From contig NZ_JAFWOM010000078.1 of the NCBI RefSeq assembly GCF_017545445.1, positions 62,001-126,000 of the forward strand: DNA of 64,000 nucleotides, read 5' to 3'. Origin of the DNA: Fibrobacter sp. (GTDB lineage Bacteria; Fibrobacterota; Fibrobacteria; Fibrobacterales; Fibrobacteraceae). The notes beneath the pieces were generated by a model. It was not told the DNA's origin, made no database searches, and saw nothing but the letters and a program-made list of their open reading frames with translations. How positions within the stretch are numbered: position 1 is the first letter of the stretch; each line of letters starts with the position of its first letter. The position numbers and the translations under genes are program-made. Of this stretch, positions 52,141-61,409 are shown in pieces.

Positions 52141-53352
52141 ATGAAAAAAGTTTCATTTTATTCTTTGCTGCTTTCCGTTTTCGCGGCAGCAATCTTTTCA
52201 CTCGTTGCTTGCAACGAATCCTCCGACAAAAAGCCGGAACAAACTAAGCTTTCCATCGTCACAACGATTTACCCGGAATACGCTTGGGTTAAAGAAATCC
52301 TCGGACAACGTGCTGATTCCGTAGAACTCACGCTACTCATCAAGAACGGAGTGGATTTGCACAGCTATAAGCCCACCGCTCAAGATATCGCAAAAATTGC
52401 AAGCGCAAACATGGTCATTTATGTAGGCGGCGAATCCGACGAATGGATTAAAGACGCTCTTGAAGCCACTCCGAAAAAGGGGCGTTCCGAAATCAACTTG
52501 ATGAAAGCACTTGGCGACCGCGTAAAAGCAGAAGAAATCGTCGAAGGCATGCAAGGTTTTGAGACGAAAGACGTGGTTCGACAAAAGGTCACTGAGCCTG
52601 CCGAAGTGCACCAACCTGAACAAGAGACGAAAGAGGAAGAACATCACCATCATCACGACGAACACAAGGAGCACGCAGAACATCATCATAATAAGGTCAC
52701 TGAGCCTGCCGAAGTGACACACAACGAAAAGCACGAGCATCATCACGACGAACACGCCGACCCTTCGACAAGCTCAGGGACCAAGGAACACCATCATCAC
52801 GATGAAGAAGTCGAAAACGATGAACATGTTTGGCTTTCGTTGAAAAATGCCGAGATTCTCGTACAAAAGATTACCGTAGAATTAGCCAAGCTCGATTTGG
52901 CCCACGCCTCTGCCTACAAGGACAACGCCGCCGATTACATCGCAAGAATCACGGCTCTTGACGGAGATTACCGCAAAGCCATCGAAAGTGCACATCGCAA
53001 GACAATTCTCTTTGGCGACAGATTTCCTTTTCGTTATTTGGTGGACGATTATGGTATTAAGTATTATGCCGCGTTTGTGGGCTGTTCCGCCGAAAGCGAG
53101 GCAAGCTTTGAGACAATCGCTTTCCTCGCAAACAAGATGGATTCCGACTCGCTCCCGGCAATTCTCACCATCGAAAAAGGGAACAAGAAAATCGCAAGCG
53201 CAGTCCTTGCCGCAAGCAAGAACTCGAAAGACGCACAAATTCTCACCATCAATTCGATGCAATCGGTAACAGAACAGCAAATTGCCGAAGGCGAAAGCTA
53301 TTTGACGATAATGCAAACAAACTTAGAAATCTTGAAAAAGGCGTTGAATTAA
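52141..53352 (+). CDS. znuA: Zinc ABC transporter substrate-binding lipoprotein ZnuA with repeat insertions
   Basis: 403 residues from ATG 52141 (AAGGA upstream). Signal peptide with lipobox L-V-A-C (Cys near residue 24). The ZnuA fold is visible from I-V-T-T-I-Y-P-E-Y, the zinc-ligand region H-S-Y-K-P-T, a long His-rich loop at about residues 145-230, D-E-H-V-W-L-S-L and the final ligand region. Within the loop, three segments are repeat-derived: V-T-E-P-A-E-V at about 149-156 and 184-192, and D-P-S-T-S-S-G-T near 206-214, encoded by the dispersed arm word. The insertions enlarge the flexible loop, where they are likely tolerated. It delivers periplasmic zinc to ZnuBC. Confidence 0.93.
   Translation: MKKVSFYSLLLSVFAAAIFSLVACNESSDKKPEQTKLSIVTTIYPEYAWVKEILGQRADSVELTLLIKNGVDLHSYKPTAQDIAKIASANMVIYVGGESDEWIKDALEATPKKGRSEINLMKALGDRVKAEEIVEGMQGFETKDVVRQKVTEPAEVHQPEQETKEEEHHHHHDEHKEHAEHHHNKVTEPAEVTHNEKHEHHHDEHADPSTSSGTKEHHHHDEEVENDEHVWLSLKNAEILVQKITVELAKLDLAHASAYKDNAADYIARITALDGDYRKAIESAHRKTILFGDRFPFRYLVDDYGIKYYAAFVGCSAESEASFETIAFLANKMDSDSLPAILTIEKGNKKIASAVLAASKNSKDAQILTINSMQSVTEQQIAEGESYLTIMQTNLEILKKALN
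52585..52608. repeat. Dispersed arm-word copy inside znuA (1)
   Basis: AAGGTCACTGAGCCTGCCGAAGTG, read as V-T-E-P-A-E-V. Confidence 0.75.
52693..52718. repeat. Dispersed arm-word copy inside znuA (2)
   Basis: Same word in the same frame, 108 bases after the first copy, giving a second V-T-E-P-A-E-V. Confidence 0.75.
52759..52782. repeat. Dispersed arm-word copy inside znuA (3), opposite orientation
   Basis: Inverse orientation of the same word, read as D-P-S-T-S-S-G-T; identical over 24 bases to the copy at 56497-56520. Confidence 0.8.
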
Positions 53353-53353
53353 A

Positions 53354-54055
53354 ATGATCAAGTGCCACAATCTCACGCTCGGTTACGGCAACAAGAACGT
53401 TGTCAACAGTTTCAATTACGAAATCAACGCTGGCGATTATCTCTGCATCATCGGCAGGAACGGCTGCGGAAAGACGACGTTTTTACGCGGGCTTGCCGGA
53501 GTATTGCATCCTAAAGCAGGAAAAATTGAACTTCGCGACAATCTACAGCGTAACCAAATCGGCTACTTGCCGCAAATCACGATTGCACAAAAAGACTTCC
53601 CCGCATCCGTCGAAGAAATCGTGCTTTCGGCATTCCAAGGCAAAAGCCTGCTCTTGCCGTTTTACGGTAGCGCCCTCCGGAATCGAGCAAACGAATGTCT
53701 GGCACTGACACGAACCGAAAACTTGCGGAAAGCCTGCTTCCGCGAGCTTTCTGGAGGTCAAAAGCAACGCGTACTTTTAGCGAGAGCATTATGTGCCGCC
53801 GAAAGGCTTTTGCTTTTGGACGAACCCGTCACAGGTCTCGATCCTGAATCTTCGCAAAACATGTACAACATCATCAAAGACCTTCACGAACAAAAAAACA
53901 TGACCATCGTAATGGTCACGCATGATGTCGAAGCCGCAACAAAATACGCCACGAGAATTCTCAACTTTAATAATCTAACGTTTCCTGCCAACGAAAATGT
54001 CATGCCGGACTCCGTTCCGGCATCGCCTTACACATTAAAGCAAATTTCCGTTTGA
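53354..54055 (+). CDS. znuC: Zinc ABC transporter ATPase ZnuC with repeat-derived C-terminal tail
   Basis: 233 residues. Walker A G-R-N-G-C-G-K-T near residue 36, signature E-L-S-G-G-Q-K-Q-R, Walker B L-L-L-L-D-E-P-V, H-loop V-T-H-D. It powers zinc import with ZnuB. The last 20 residues (V-M-P-D-S-V-P-A-S-P-Y-T-L and following) are encoded by a GTCATGCCGGACTCCGTTCC-type repeat (53999-54050), so the natural stop seems to have been lost or overwritten by a repeat that supplied a new tail. One base separates it from znuA. Confidence 0.93.
   Translation: MIKCHNLTLGYGNKNVVNSFNYEINAGDYLCIIGRNGCGKTTFLRGLAGVLHPKAGKIELRDNLQRNQIGYLPQITIAQKDFPASVEEIVLSAFQGKSLLLPFYGSALRNRANECLALTRTENLRKACFRELSGGQKQRVLLARALCAAERLLLLDEPVTGLDPESSQNMYNIIKDLHEQKNMTIVMVTHDVEAATKYATRILNFNNLTFPANENVMPDSVPASPYTLKQISV
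53999..54046. repeat. Palindromic repeat forming the end of znuC
   Basis: GTCATGCCGGACTCCGTTCC followed by GGCATCGCC; arms GCCGGA / TCCGGC (imperfect). Same family as copies near 55.96, 58.7 and 59.76 kb. Confidence 0.7.
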
Positions 54056-54076
54056 CGAAAGCGACAAAGCCAGACT

Positions 54077-54919
54077 ATGATTGACACCCTTCTTTTCTAC
54101 CTAGACTTTCCCTTTGTTCGTTATGCAATTATCGTGGGAACGCTCATATCGCTATGTTCATCGCTTTTAGGCGTAACGCTTGTTCTAAAACGATATTCGT
54201 ACATCGGTGACGGACTTTCGCATGTCGCCTTCGGAGCACTTGCAATTGCAGCGGTTCTCAAAGTCACGAACAACATGCTCATCATTTTGCCCGTAACAAT
54301 CATCGTTGCAGTCCTGCTCCTTTGCGGAGGGAAAGATGCCCGAATCAAGGGGGATGCAGCAATCGCGATGGTCTCTGCCGGTGCACTTGCCATCGGTTAT
54401 TTACTGATGAACATATTTTCGTCTTCGGCAAATGTCGCAGGCGATGTCTGCACAACGCTTTTCGGCTCCATGTCCATTTTGACGCTCAAGCCCACAGACG
54501 TTTACCTCTGCGTAGCCCTTTCGATTGTCGTTCTCATAACGTTCGTACTCTTTTACCACAAGATTTTCGCAATTACATTTGACGAAAATTTCGCACGGGC
54601 CACAGGCGTAAACGTTACCTTGTTCAACCTACTCATCGCAATTATCATTGCAGTCATCATCGTTCTTGCGATGAATCTCGTCGGTGCGTTGCTCGTCTCT
54701 GCATTGGTCGTGTTCCCAGCACTTTCAGCGATGCGGGTATTCAAAAGTTTTTTCTCGGTGACAGTCGCCGCCGCTATCATCTCAGTCATTTGTTCGCTAG
54801 TCGGGATTCTTGTCGCGATTCTCGCAGGAACTCCCGTGGGTTCTACGATTGTCGCAATGGACATTGTCGCATTTTTGATTTGTTATTTGACAAGTTTCAT
54901 TCGCAATAGAAATACGTAA
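54077..54919 (+). CDS. znuB: Zinc ABC transporter permease ZnuB
   Basis: 280 residues, about eight hydrophobic segments, ABC-3 family: the opening L-F-Y-L-D-F-P-F-V-R-Y-A, D-G-L-S-H-V-A-F-G-A-L (the conserved metal-site segment), N-L-V-G-A-L-L-V-S-A-L and the final T-P-V-G-S-T-I-V. It forms the channel for zinc with ZnuC. It lies 21 bases after znuC and has no obvious ribosome site of its own, so it is probably cotranscribed and coupled. Confidence 0.93.
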   Translation: MIDTLLFYLDFPFVRYAIIVGTLISLCSSLLGVTLVLKRYSYIGDGLSHVAFGALAIAAVLKVTNNMLIILPVTIIVAVLLLCGGKDARIKGDAAIAMVSAGALAIGYLLMNIFSSSANVAGDVCTTLFGSMSILTLKPTDVYLCVALSIVVLITFVLFYHKIFAITFDENFARATGVNVTLFNLLIAIIIAVIIVLAMNLVGALLVSALVVFPALSAMRVFKSFFSVTVAAAIISVICSLVGILVAILAGTPVGSTIVAMDIVAFLICYLTSFIRNRNT

Positions 54920-54933
54920 ATAGGAGAATGGAA

Positions 54934-55392
54934 ATGGACAAATGTAATTTATATAAAATTTTTTCTAGAACTTTAATCGTTGCCGTTCTTTGCATATTCG
55001 CATTTGCAAGTGCAAGCGATGCTGCCGAAAAAGTTTCCGCAAACCGCGTTGACATAGACCTCACAAAAATGAGCAGCACCATGGTCTATTCCATGGTTTT
55101 CCAGATGGTTACGGAGCCCAAAAAATTCGTCGGCAAAACCATCAAAATGAAGGGAGCTTTCTCCAGCTATCAAGACGAAGAAACCGGACGACGTTTTTTC
55201 GGTTGCGTCATCAAGGACGCTCTCGCTTGCTGTTCACAAGGACTAGCCTTTGAAACCGCAAAAGTCCGCAGATACCCCAACGATTACCCCGATGAAGGCG
55301 CATCCATCACAATTGTCGGAACTTTTGAATTCGAAAAAGAAGAAGACGGCATTGGATTTCCGATTATCAAGAACGCAAAACTTTACAAATAA
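54934..55392 (+). CDS. Exported protein with CC motif (possible periplasmic metal protein)
   Basis: 152 residues from the ATG at 54934, seven bases after GGAG; an ATG at 54928 is too close. Signal peptide (V-A-V-L-C-I-F-A-F-A-S-A-S-D-A-A). The mature part has F-V-G-K-T-I-K-M-K-G (beta-strand) and later D-A-L-A-C-C-S-Q-G, resembling the C-terminal domain of the periplasmic YcgQ/TIGR03943 family, where a CC pair also lies. Position after znuB suggests a zinc-related role. Not a known enzyme. Confidence 0.65.
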   Translation: MDKCNLYKIFSRTLIVAVLCIFAFASASDAAEKVSANRVDIDLTKMSSTMVYSMVFQMVTEPKKFVGKTIKMKGAFSSYQDEETGRRFFGCVIKDALACCSQGLAFETAKVRRYPNDYPDEGASITIVGTFEFEKEEDGIGFPIIKNAKLYK

Positions 55393-55422
55393 AGAAACAT
55401 CGTTTAAAATTTTAGCCACACA

Positions 55423-55698
55423 ATGAGCCATCTGCTATCCATACGCAAGTTCGTCATCGTGCTCATCGCGGCATGCCTATTGGCTGTTGCCGAGCACCAT
55501 CATGACGATTTCGAAGAGCACGAAGACTGCCCTATTTGCGTATTAATTCACGATGGATACAATCTCGAAAATTTCACGCTTATCGCAGTCGTATTTTGGG
55601 TTCTGCTATTTATTCTACAAATGCAGTACGCCTCGCGAATTCCATTTACACAAACGCTTCATTATAATCCTCGCGGCCCTCCCGCCATCAAAACTTAA
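55423..55698 (+). CDS. Small membrane protein with His/Cys metal motif
   Basis: 91 residues. A hydrophobic start (F-V-I-V-L-I-A-A-C-L-L-A-V) precedes H-H-H-D-D-F-E-E-H-E-D-C-P-I-C at about residues 25-39, a clear metal-ligand cluster, then a second membrane helix (I-A-V-V-F-W-V-L-L-F-I-L). It resembles small copper- or zinc-related membrane proteins of the DUF2946 type only in outline. It shares the zinc locus and is likely to handle or sense metal at the membrane. Confidence 0.65.
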   Translation: MSHLLSIRKFVIVLIAACLLAVAEHHHDDFEEHEDCPICVLIHDGYNLENFTLIAVVFWVLLFILQMQYASRIPFTQTLHYNPRGPPAIKT

Positions 55699-55985
55699 CT
55701 GAATTCTTCAGCGTATCGCACTCCAGGATGACGTTGACGGACGCATGTCATTCTGGAGGGAGCCTTTAGGCGACCGATAGAATCCAATACGATTCATCAT
55801 CGAAACTTTCGGCGTTTCACGCTTTAGAACAACAGAGTGCATAACATAATAACACAGCAAGGTGATTCCGGCTCAAGGCTGGAATGACAGGATTGACGTC
55901 ATCCCGCGCAACCTGTCACCCCGGATTTATTCCGGGGGCTCCTTACACATTTTTCACAACCGATGCCGGAACAGAGTCCGGCACA
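55699..55985. repeat. Repeat-rich gap within the zinc locus
   Basis: No gene. It contains CAGGATGACG / CATTCTGGAGG words, a TGACAGG...CCTGTCA pair, CACCCCGGATTTATTCCGGG palindrome (CCCCGGA/TCCGGGG, 55919-55940) and an element that runs up to the next gene's start. The last 20 bases before the start are repeat-derived. Confidence 0.65.
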
Positions 55986-56001
55986 AAACAAAGGATTTAT
56001 A

Positions 56002-56571
56002 ATGAAGAAACTCCAATTCTTGGCACTTGCCATTTTCTCCCTCGTCTTCGCCGCTTGCGGCGACAGCAATTCCACCTCCACCGAGCAGCACGAACACTTT
56101 GAAGTCGAAGGCTGGAGACTCTATTCCGCCGAATGGGACACGCTCTACAGCGTTTACCGCGGCAAAGAAGATTCCAAACTCCCAGGCCTCAAAGTCAATG
56201 CCAACTGCATGAGCGCACACATTCATGTAAAGTTCCTCAACGAGAACATGAAAGAAATTGCAGGCCCGAACGATGACGAACATTCTCTCGGCTGGGATGT
56301 CGGCGACAGCAAAATTCTTGATATCCACTTCGAAGGTGGCTGGGGATTCCACCTCAAGGGACTCAAAAAAGGCGAAACGACTTTGATTCTCAAGGTCAAG
56401 CACCACGACCACGCCGATGCGAAAACTCCTGAAATCAAGGTTGTCGTCGATAAGGCTTTGGATGCAGACAAGTGCCCGTTCCAGGAAGATGAAGATGACC
56501 CTTCGACAAGCTCAGGGACCGAACATGAGCATGAAGGCGGAAATCACAATCACGAGCACGATCATGAATAG
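56002..56571 (+). CDS. His-rich lipoprotein of the zinc locus, with a repeat insertion
   Basis: 189 residues from ATG 56002. Lipobox F-A-A-C-G near residue 18. The body (residues 28-150) is beta-rich with V-E-G-W-R-L-Y and H-F-E-G-G-W-G-F-H-L; the last 35 residues hold D-P-S-T-S-S-G-T (the repeat-encoded insert, identical to the one in znuA) and then H-E-H-E-G-G-N-H-N-H-E-H-D-H, a typical zinc-scavenging tail. It overlaps the TonB receptor start by eight bases, so the two are coupled. A zinc-binding surface or periplasmic carrier is likely. Confidence 0.75.
   Translation: MKKLQFLALAIFSLVFAACGDSNSTSTEQHEHFEVEGWRLYSAEWDTLYSVYRGKEDSKLPGLKVNANCMSAHIHVKFLNENMKEIAGPNDDEHSLGWDVGDSKILDIHFEGGWGFHLKGLKKGETTLILKVKHHDHADAKTPEIKVVVDKALDADKCPFQEDEDDPSTSSGTEHEHEGGNHNHEHDHE
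56497..56520. repeat. Dispersed arm-word copy inside the His-rich lipoprotein gene
   Basis: GACCCTTCGACAAGCTCAGG followed by GACC, identical over 24 bases to znuA copy 3 and in the same reading frame. Confidence 0.8.
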
Positions 56572-58651
56572 CACCCTTATTAGGGCTGCCATGGGGAGCC
56601 TCCTTCTAGGAGGCTTCCTTCATTCTTTAGCCCAGGAATTTATTCAAGATTTAGGCAACTCGACCGTTGTCGCCGAGCAATCGACCGAAACCATTTTAGA
56701 CGGACTCCGCGAAGACGAAGTTTTAAAAGCCGAAAAACTCGACCGCAAAATTTCTACGACCATCGCAGAAACCATCAAGAACGAACCCGACATCGCCATA
56801 CGCTCCATGGGCCCTGCCGCCGCACGCCCCGTCATCAAAGGACTTTCCGGCAGTCACGTCGTCATCACCGAAGACGGCTCCTTTTGCGGAGACATGAGCG
56901 CCACCTCGCCCGATCACGCAGTCGCATCCGAAGTCCTGACCGCACATAAACTGCACATCACGCGTGGCCCGCAAATTCTCACACAGTCCTTCGCCACCGC
57001 AGGCGGAGTCATCCAAGTCGAGCATAACGACATTCCTTTTGAAATCGCAACCGCCCGCACTTTTTCAACAAACGATTCACTGCATCATGATTCATCAACC
57101 GGCGATACCTCAACACGCGATTCCGCACCTAGCGACCCCTCATCCCGCAACACAAATAACACGCAAATTCACGGCTATATCGCTGACTACGCCGAGAGCG
57201 GACAACCAGGATTCGCTACCGTCGTAGGCGTGAACGGCAACATCCACAGACTATCGCTCAAGGGAGAACTTTCCGCACGTAACATGGGCGACATGCAAAC
57301 GCCAAACGGCAATCTCAAAAATACGGACATACAAAATAAAAGCATAGCCGTCGGCGCCGCTTACAGCTTTGAACGCTTCAAGTTCGGTGCATCCTTCCGC
57401 ACTTTCAGTTCCAATTACGGAATTCCCGGAGGCTTCATTGGCGGTCACCCAAACGGTGTTGACATCGAACTCTCCAAACGCGACTTGACGTTGCGCGGGC
57501 TTTACCTCCCCGCCCCAAAATCAAGCGACACGCTAAGCGTCACATTCCGGCTCAATCAGTACCACCACACGGAATACGAGACCAAGGAATACGTCGGCGC
57601 CGAATTTGCCGTCAATCAAGAAAACGTCCACATCGAAAAATTCATCGCACAAAGCGGCCCGTTTTTCGGCATTCACTTCGGCGGAGAATTCGATGCACGC
57701 TCTATAGAAATGGGCGGCTACGTCTTTACGCCTCCGACAAATTCATACGCAACCTCACTCTTTTCCGTCGCCAGCCTAAACGGATGGCGGGATGGTTTAG
57801 AGATTACCTTGTCTGCACGACTCGGTGGTGCATTCTTCAGGCCGCAAGAAAGCATCGTCGCCGACAAAGACGTTATCGAAGACCGCTATTTTACGCTATG
57901 GGCCATCGCTGCCGAATTCTCGCAACGTGTCGCTCCCGGCAAATTTCTAACGCTTGACATATTCCGCACCACACGCGCCCCGACCATCGAAGAACTCTAC
58001 AACCAAGGCCCGCATCTTGCCGCCTACACCTACGAACGCGGCAACCACAAGCTCGAAGCTGAAAGCGGTTACGGAGCCGAACTCGAATATCGCGATTATG
58101 GCGAAATCATCAACTGGCGAGCAGCCGTTCACAGCACATGGTTCCTAAACTACCTTGCACCACGTGCCACCGGCGACACCAACTGGTCGCAAATTTTGCC
58201 GATTTACCAAGTCAGTGGTGACGATGCACTCCTCATGGGCGCAAGCGCTTCCGTCGAAACCGTCGCAGAAATAGGATTCTACGCCCAAGCAGGTGCAAGC
58301 TACGTTTGCGGGTTCTACCAGAACGAAAACTGGAGCGACATGCCGCAAATCCCGCCGTTCAAATTCCACGGCGAAGTCGCTTACGTTTGGACGCACGTTC
58401 GCGCAGGCATCAACACGGAATTTGCACTTGCGCAAAACCGTCTAGACCGTTACGAGCAACGCACCCCCGGCTTCGTCACGTTCGGAGCGTCCCTCGAATT
58501 CCATTGGTCACTCACGCTCGCCCGCTACAGTATCGTCCTCCGCGGCGACAACCTGTTCAACGCCGATGTTCGCAACCACCTTTCCCGCCTCAAATCCGTA
58601 ATGCTCGAAAAAGGCCGCAACGTAAGCATTCTCGCCAAAGCGGAGTTCTAA
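56564..58651 (+). CDS. TonB-dependent receptor, probably for zinc (ZnuD-like)
   Basis: 695 residues from ATG 56564, which begins a signal peptide (M-G-S-L-L-L-G-G-F-L-H-S-L-A-Q); longer readings start within the lipoprotein gene. The plug domain shows I-R-S-M-G-P-A-A-A-R-P-V-I-K-G and V-V-I-T-E-D-G-S, then R-G-P-Q-I-L and the TonB beta-barrel up to the final aromatic-ending strand (A-K-A-E-F). A Ser/Asp/His/Asn-rich loop (residues about 170-205) is unusual and may be external. Context (coupled His-rich lipoprotein, zur/znu) suggests zinc rather than iron. Outer-membrane location. Confidence 0.88.
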   Translation: MNSTLIRAAMGSLLLGGFLHSLAQEFIQDLGNSTVVAEQSTETILDGLREDEVLKAEKLDRKISTTIAETIKNEPDIAIRSMGPAAARPVIKGLSGSHVVITEDGSFCGDMSATSPDHAVASEVLTAHKLHITRGPQILTQSFATAGGVIQVEHNDIPFEIATARTFSTNDSLHHDSSTGDTSTRDSAPSDPSSRNTNNTQIHGYIADYAESGQPGFATVVGVNGNIHRLSLKGELSARNMGDMQTPNGNLKNTDIQNKSIAVGAAYSFERFKFGASFRTFSSNYGIPGGFIGGHPNGVDIELSKRDLTLRGLYLPAPKSSDTLSVTFRLNQYHHTEYETKEYVGAEFAVNQENVHIEKFIAQSGPFFGIHFGGEFDARSIEMGGYVFTPPTNSYATSLFSVASLNGWRDGLEITLSARLGGAFFRPQESIVADKDVIEDRYFTLWAIAAEFSQRVAPGKFLTLDIFRTTRAPTIEELYNQGPHLAAYTYERGNHKLEAESGYGAELEYRDYGEIINWRAAVHSTWFLNYLAPRATGDTNWSQILPIYQVSGDDALLMGASASVETVAEIGFYAQAGASYVCGFYQNENWSDMPQIPPFKFHGEVAYVWTHVRAGINTEFALAQNRLDRYEQRTPGFVTFGASLEFHWSLTLARYSIVLRGDNLFNADVRNHLSRLKSVMLEKGRNVSILAKAEF

Positions 58652-58664
58652 AAATCACTGGATC

Positions 58665-58750
58665 CTTCACTATCGTTCAGGATGACAAAAACGCAATGTC
58701 ATGCCGGACTCCATGTCATCCCGGATTTATTCCGAGACGGCATCACCATT
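58665..58750. repeat. Palindromic repeats between the TonB receptor and the DUF58 gene
   Basis: Tandem elements with TCATGCCGGACTCC and CATCCCGGATTTATTCCGAG words, the same families as in trmB and the znuC tail. Confidence 0.7.
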
Positions 58751-58831
58751 CTCCATTACATAGAAACGCATTTATGGTCTCTCCCCCGCGATATTTGTAT
58801 ATTCTTTAGCGTTAAACTAGAAGATTTTACG

Positions 58832-59737
<906 letters not shown>

Positions 59738-59757
59738 GACATTCCCCGCGATTTATT

Positions 59758-59795
59758 ATGTCATTCCGGCCTCCGTGCCGGAATCTCCTTTTCAT
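59758..59795. repeat. TGTCATTCCGGCC...GGAATCTCC palindromic repeat
   Basis: Hairpin element between convergent genes (arms ATTCCGG / CCGGAAT, followed by CTCCTTTT), which may also serve as a terminator of the DUF58 gene. Confidence 0.65.
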
Positions 59796-59855
59796 CAGCA
59801 ATAACACACAGGCAATAATGCCCAAAGTATTTCATTCAACATTACTTCGTTTATC

Positions 59856-60716
59856 TCAAAACATGAACGAAGTCTTGCTTTCTAGATTCCAGAGGCGTTC
59901 GCTAAAGGCATTACCTAAGTAGACTTTTACCCCCAAGGAAGACTGGATGTGCTTTGTGAATAAATAACTTACGCCAAAATATTGGGCGAATATGTAGGGA
60001 AAATCAAAGGTTAACGAGCAGTCTTGATATCCGTTTTCATAACATTTTATATCGTCATAAAGCCAAGGAGAAAAGGCCGACAGGGCGTAGGTTAGAGAAA
60101 GCGTTTTTGTAGGGAAAATATTTATATACGCTCCAAAATTACCATTATATTTCCATTCGGAGCAATCGTCGCAATACAAGCTATCAATCCACGTCGTTGA
60201 CGCTCCTGCCATATTGCCCAGTTCCATATAATTGACTTGTTTCACGGAATAACTAACATTTGCAAATCCGAAAGAAAAAAATCCGCCTACCTCAAAATAT
60301 TCGCTATTGAAACCGACTGAAAAACGCAGTCTGGGATAAGGATCAAAAGCTGCTCCAAAACCTATGAGTATTCGTTTTGCATTAAGAAAATAGTCGATGG
60401 ACCCCATTACCGGAAAAGTCTTGAAATCATAGCGAAGGTCTGCCTTTATATTTTCGTTTTTAGGACATTCCGTGCAACCGTTATCGTATTTGTTTTCTAT
60501 TCCATGTAATTGCAAATGCCTGTTGCTGTAGTTGCGAATGGTAATATTCGCCTTCCAGACATTAGTCGTATCGCTCCCTATGGGGTACGCCAACCCTGTA
60601 AATGTTTCAGGAACAAGAGCTTCAAAGGAACCTTTTTCAATATAACTATAGCTGCACCCCATAAAAAGGAGGTACAAAAAAGAAAAGGCAAGCCTTTTGA
60701 GTAACGAGATTCTCAT
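59856..60716 (-). CDS. Lipoprotein/outer-membrane protein of unknown function
   Basis: 286 residues. Signal peptide with lipobox M-G-C-S near residues 19-22. The mature protein has regularly spaced aromatic/hydrophobic strands (F-S-V-G-F-N-S-E-Y-F-E-V, G-F-A-N-V-S-Y-S-V-K-Q) that could form a small beta-barrel, and a D-N-G-C-T-E-C-P Cys pair. The family is unknown to me. It is separated from the acetyltransferase gene by 16 bases and lies in the same direction, so the two may share a transcript. Confidence 0.65.
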   Translation of the reverse strand: MRISLLKRLAFSFLYLLFMGCSYSYIEKGSFEALVPETFTGLAYPIGSDTTNVWKANITIRNYSNRHLQLHGIENKYDNGCTECPKNENIKADLRYDFKTFPVMGSIDYFLNAKRILIGFGAAFDPYPRLRFSVGFNSEYFEVGGFFSFGFANVSYSVKQVNYMELGNMAGASTTWIDSLYCDDCSEWKYNGNFGAYINIFPTKTLSLTYALSAFSPWLYDDIKCYENGYQDCSLTFDFPYIFAQYFGVSYLFTKHIQSSLGVKVYLGNAFSERLWNLESKTSFMF

Positions 60717-60732
60717 ACGCCATAAAATTAGT

Positions 60733-61395
60733 TTATTTTAATGTTCCGTGTGTATTGTCCCCTAGCATTCCCTTCAGTTCCCGCTTCACCCATTCCAATT
60801 CGCTATTCGTAAGTACCGGAATCAGTTTATTGATTTCTTCGATGGGTTTGTCCCACCACTTGAACTTCAGCAACAGCGAAGTCAGTTCTTCATCAAAGCG
60901 GTAGCGAATGGTTTCTGCAGGGTTCCCGACCACAACCGTGTACGGCTCCACGTCACAACCGACAACGCAGTTCGCACCGATAATCGCACCATCGCCGATA
61001 TGCACACCCGGCAAAATCACCGCATTCTGCCCAATCCACACGTCGTTTCCGATGACGGTATCGCCTTTGAACGGCAAATCGCTTTTTGCAGGCGGTTTCA
61101 TGTCCCAGCCTTCGAGCGTATAGAACGGAAATGTGGAAACCGCATTCATCTGGTGATTCGCGCCGTTCATTACAAATTCTACACCCGCAGCAATCTGGCA
61201 GAATTTACCGATAATGAGCTTGTCACCGATAAAATCGTAATGATGCGTCACGTGGCTTTCGAATTCCGAGTCCGCGATGTAGGTAAAATCTCCGATGATA
61301 ATGTTCGGGTTCTTGATGGTGGGCTTGACGTAGATTTCCTTGTCGTAGCCCACAATCGGATGAATTGTATTTGGATTAGGGATTTTTTCGCTCAT
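60733..61395 (-). CDS. Vat-type (CatB-related) O-acetyltransferase
   Basis: 220 residues of the left-handed beta-helix (hexapeptide) family. Recognisable are V-M-N-G-A-N-H-Q-M (catalytic His), the repeated I/V-G-D/N units (I-G-N-D-V-W-I-G, I-G-D-G-A-I-I-G-A-N-C-V-V) and the tail L-L-L-K-F-K-W-W-D. It is closely similar to the streptogramin A acetyltransferases Vat(A-H); whether it inactivates virginiamycin-type drugs or acts on a cell sugar is unknown, since chromosomal relatives are common in environmental bacteria. It is downstream of the TetM-like gene. Confidence 0.9.
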   Translation of the reverse strand: MSEKIPNPNTIHPIVGYDKEIYVKPTIKNPNIIIGDFTYIADSEFESHVTHHYDFIGDKLIIGKFCQIAAGVEFVMNGANHQMNAVSTFPFYTLEGWDMKPPAKSDLPFKGDTVIGNDVWIGQNAVILPGVHIGDGAIIGANCVVGCDVEPYTVVVGNPAETIRYRFDEELTSLLLKFKWWDKPIEEINKLIPVLTNSELEWVKRELKGMLGDNTHGTLK

Positions 61396-61409
61396 ACCCT
61401 AAATATATA

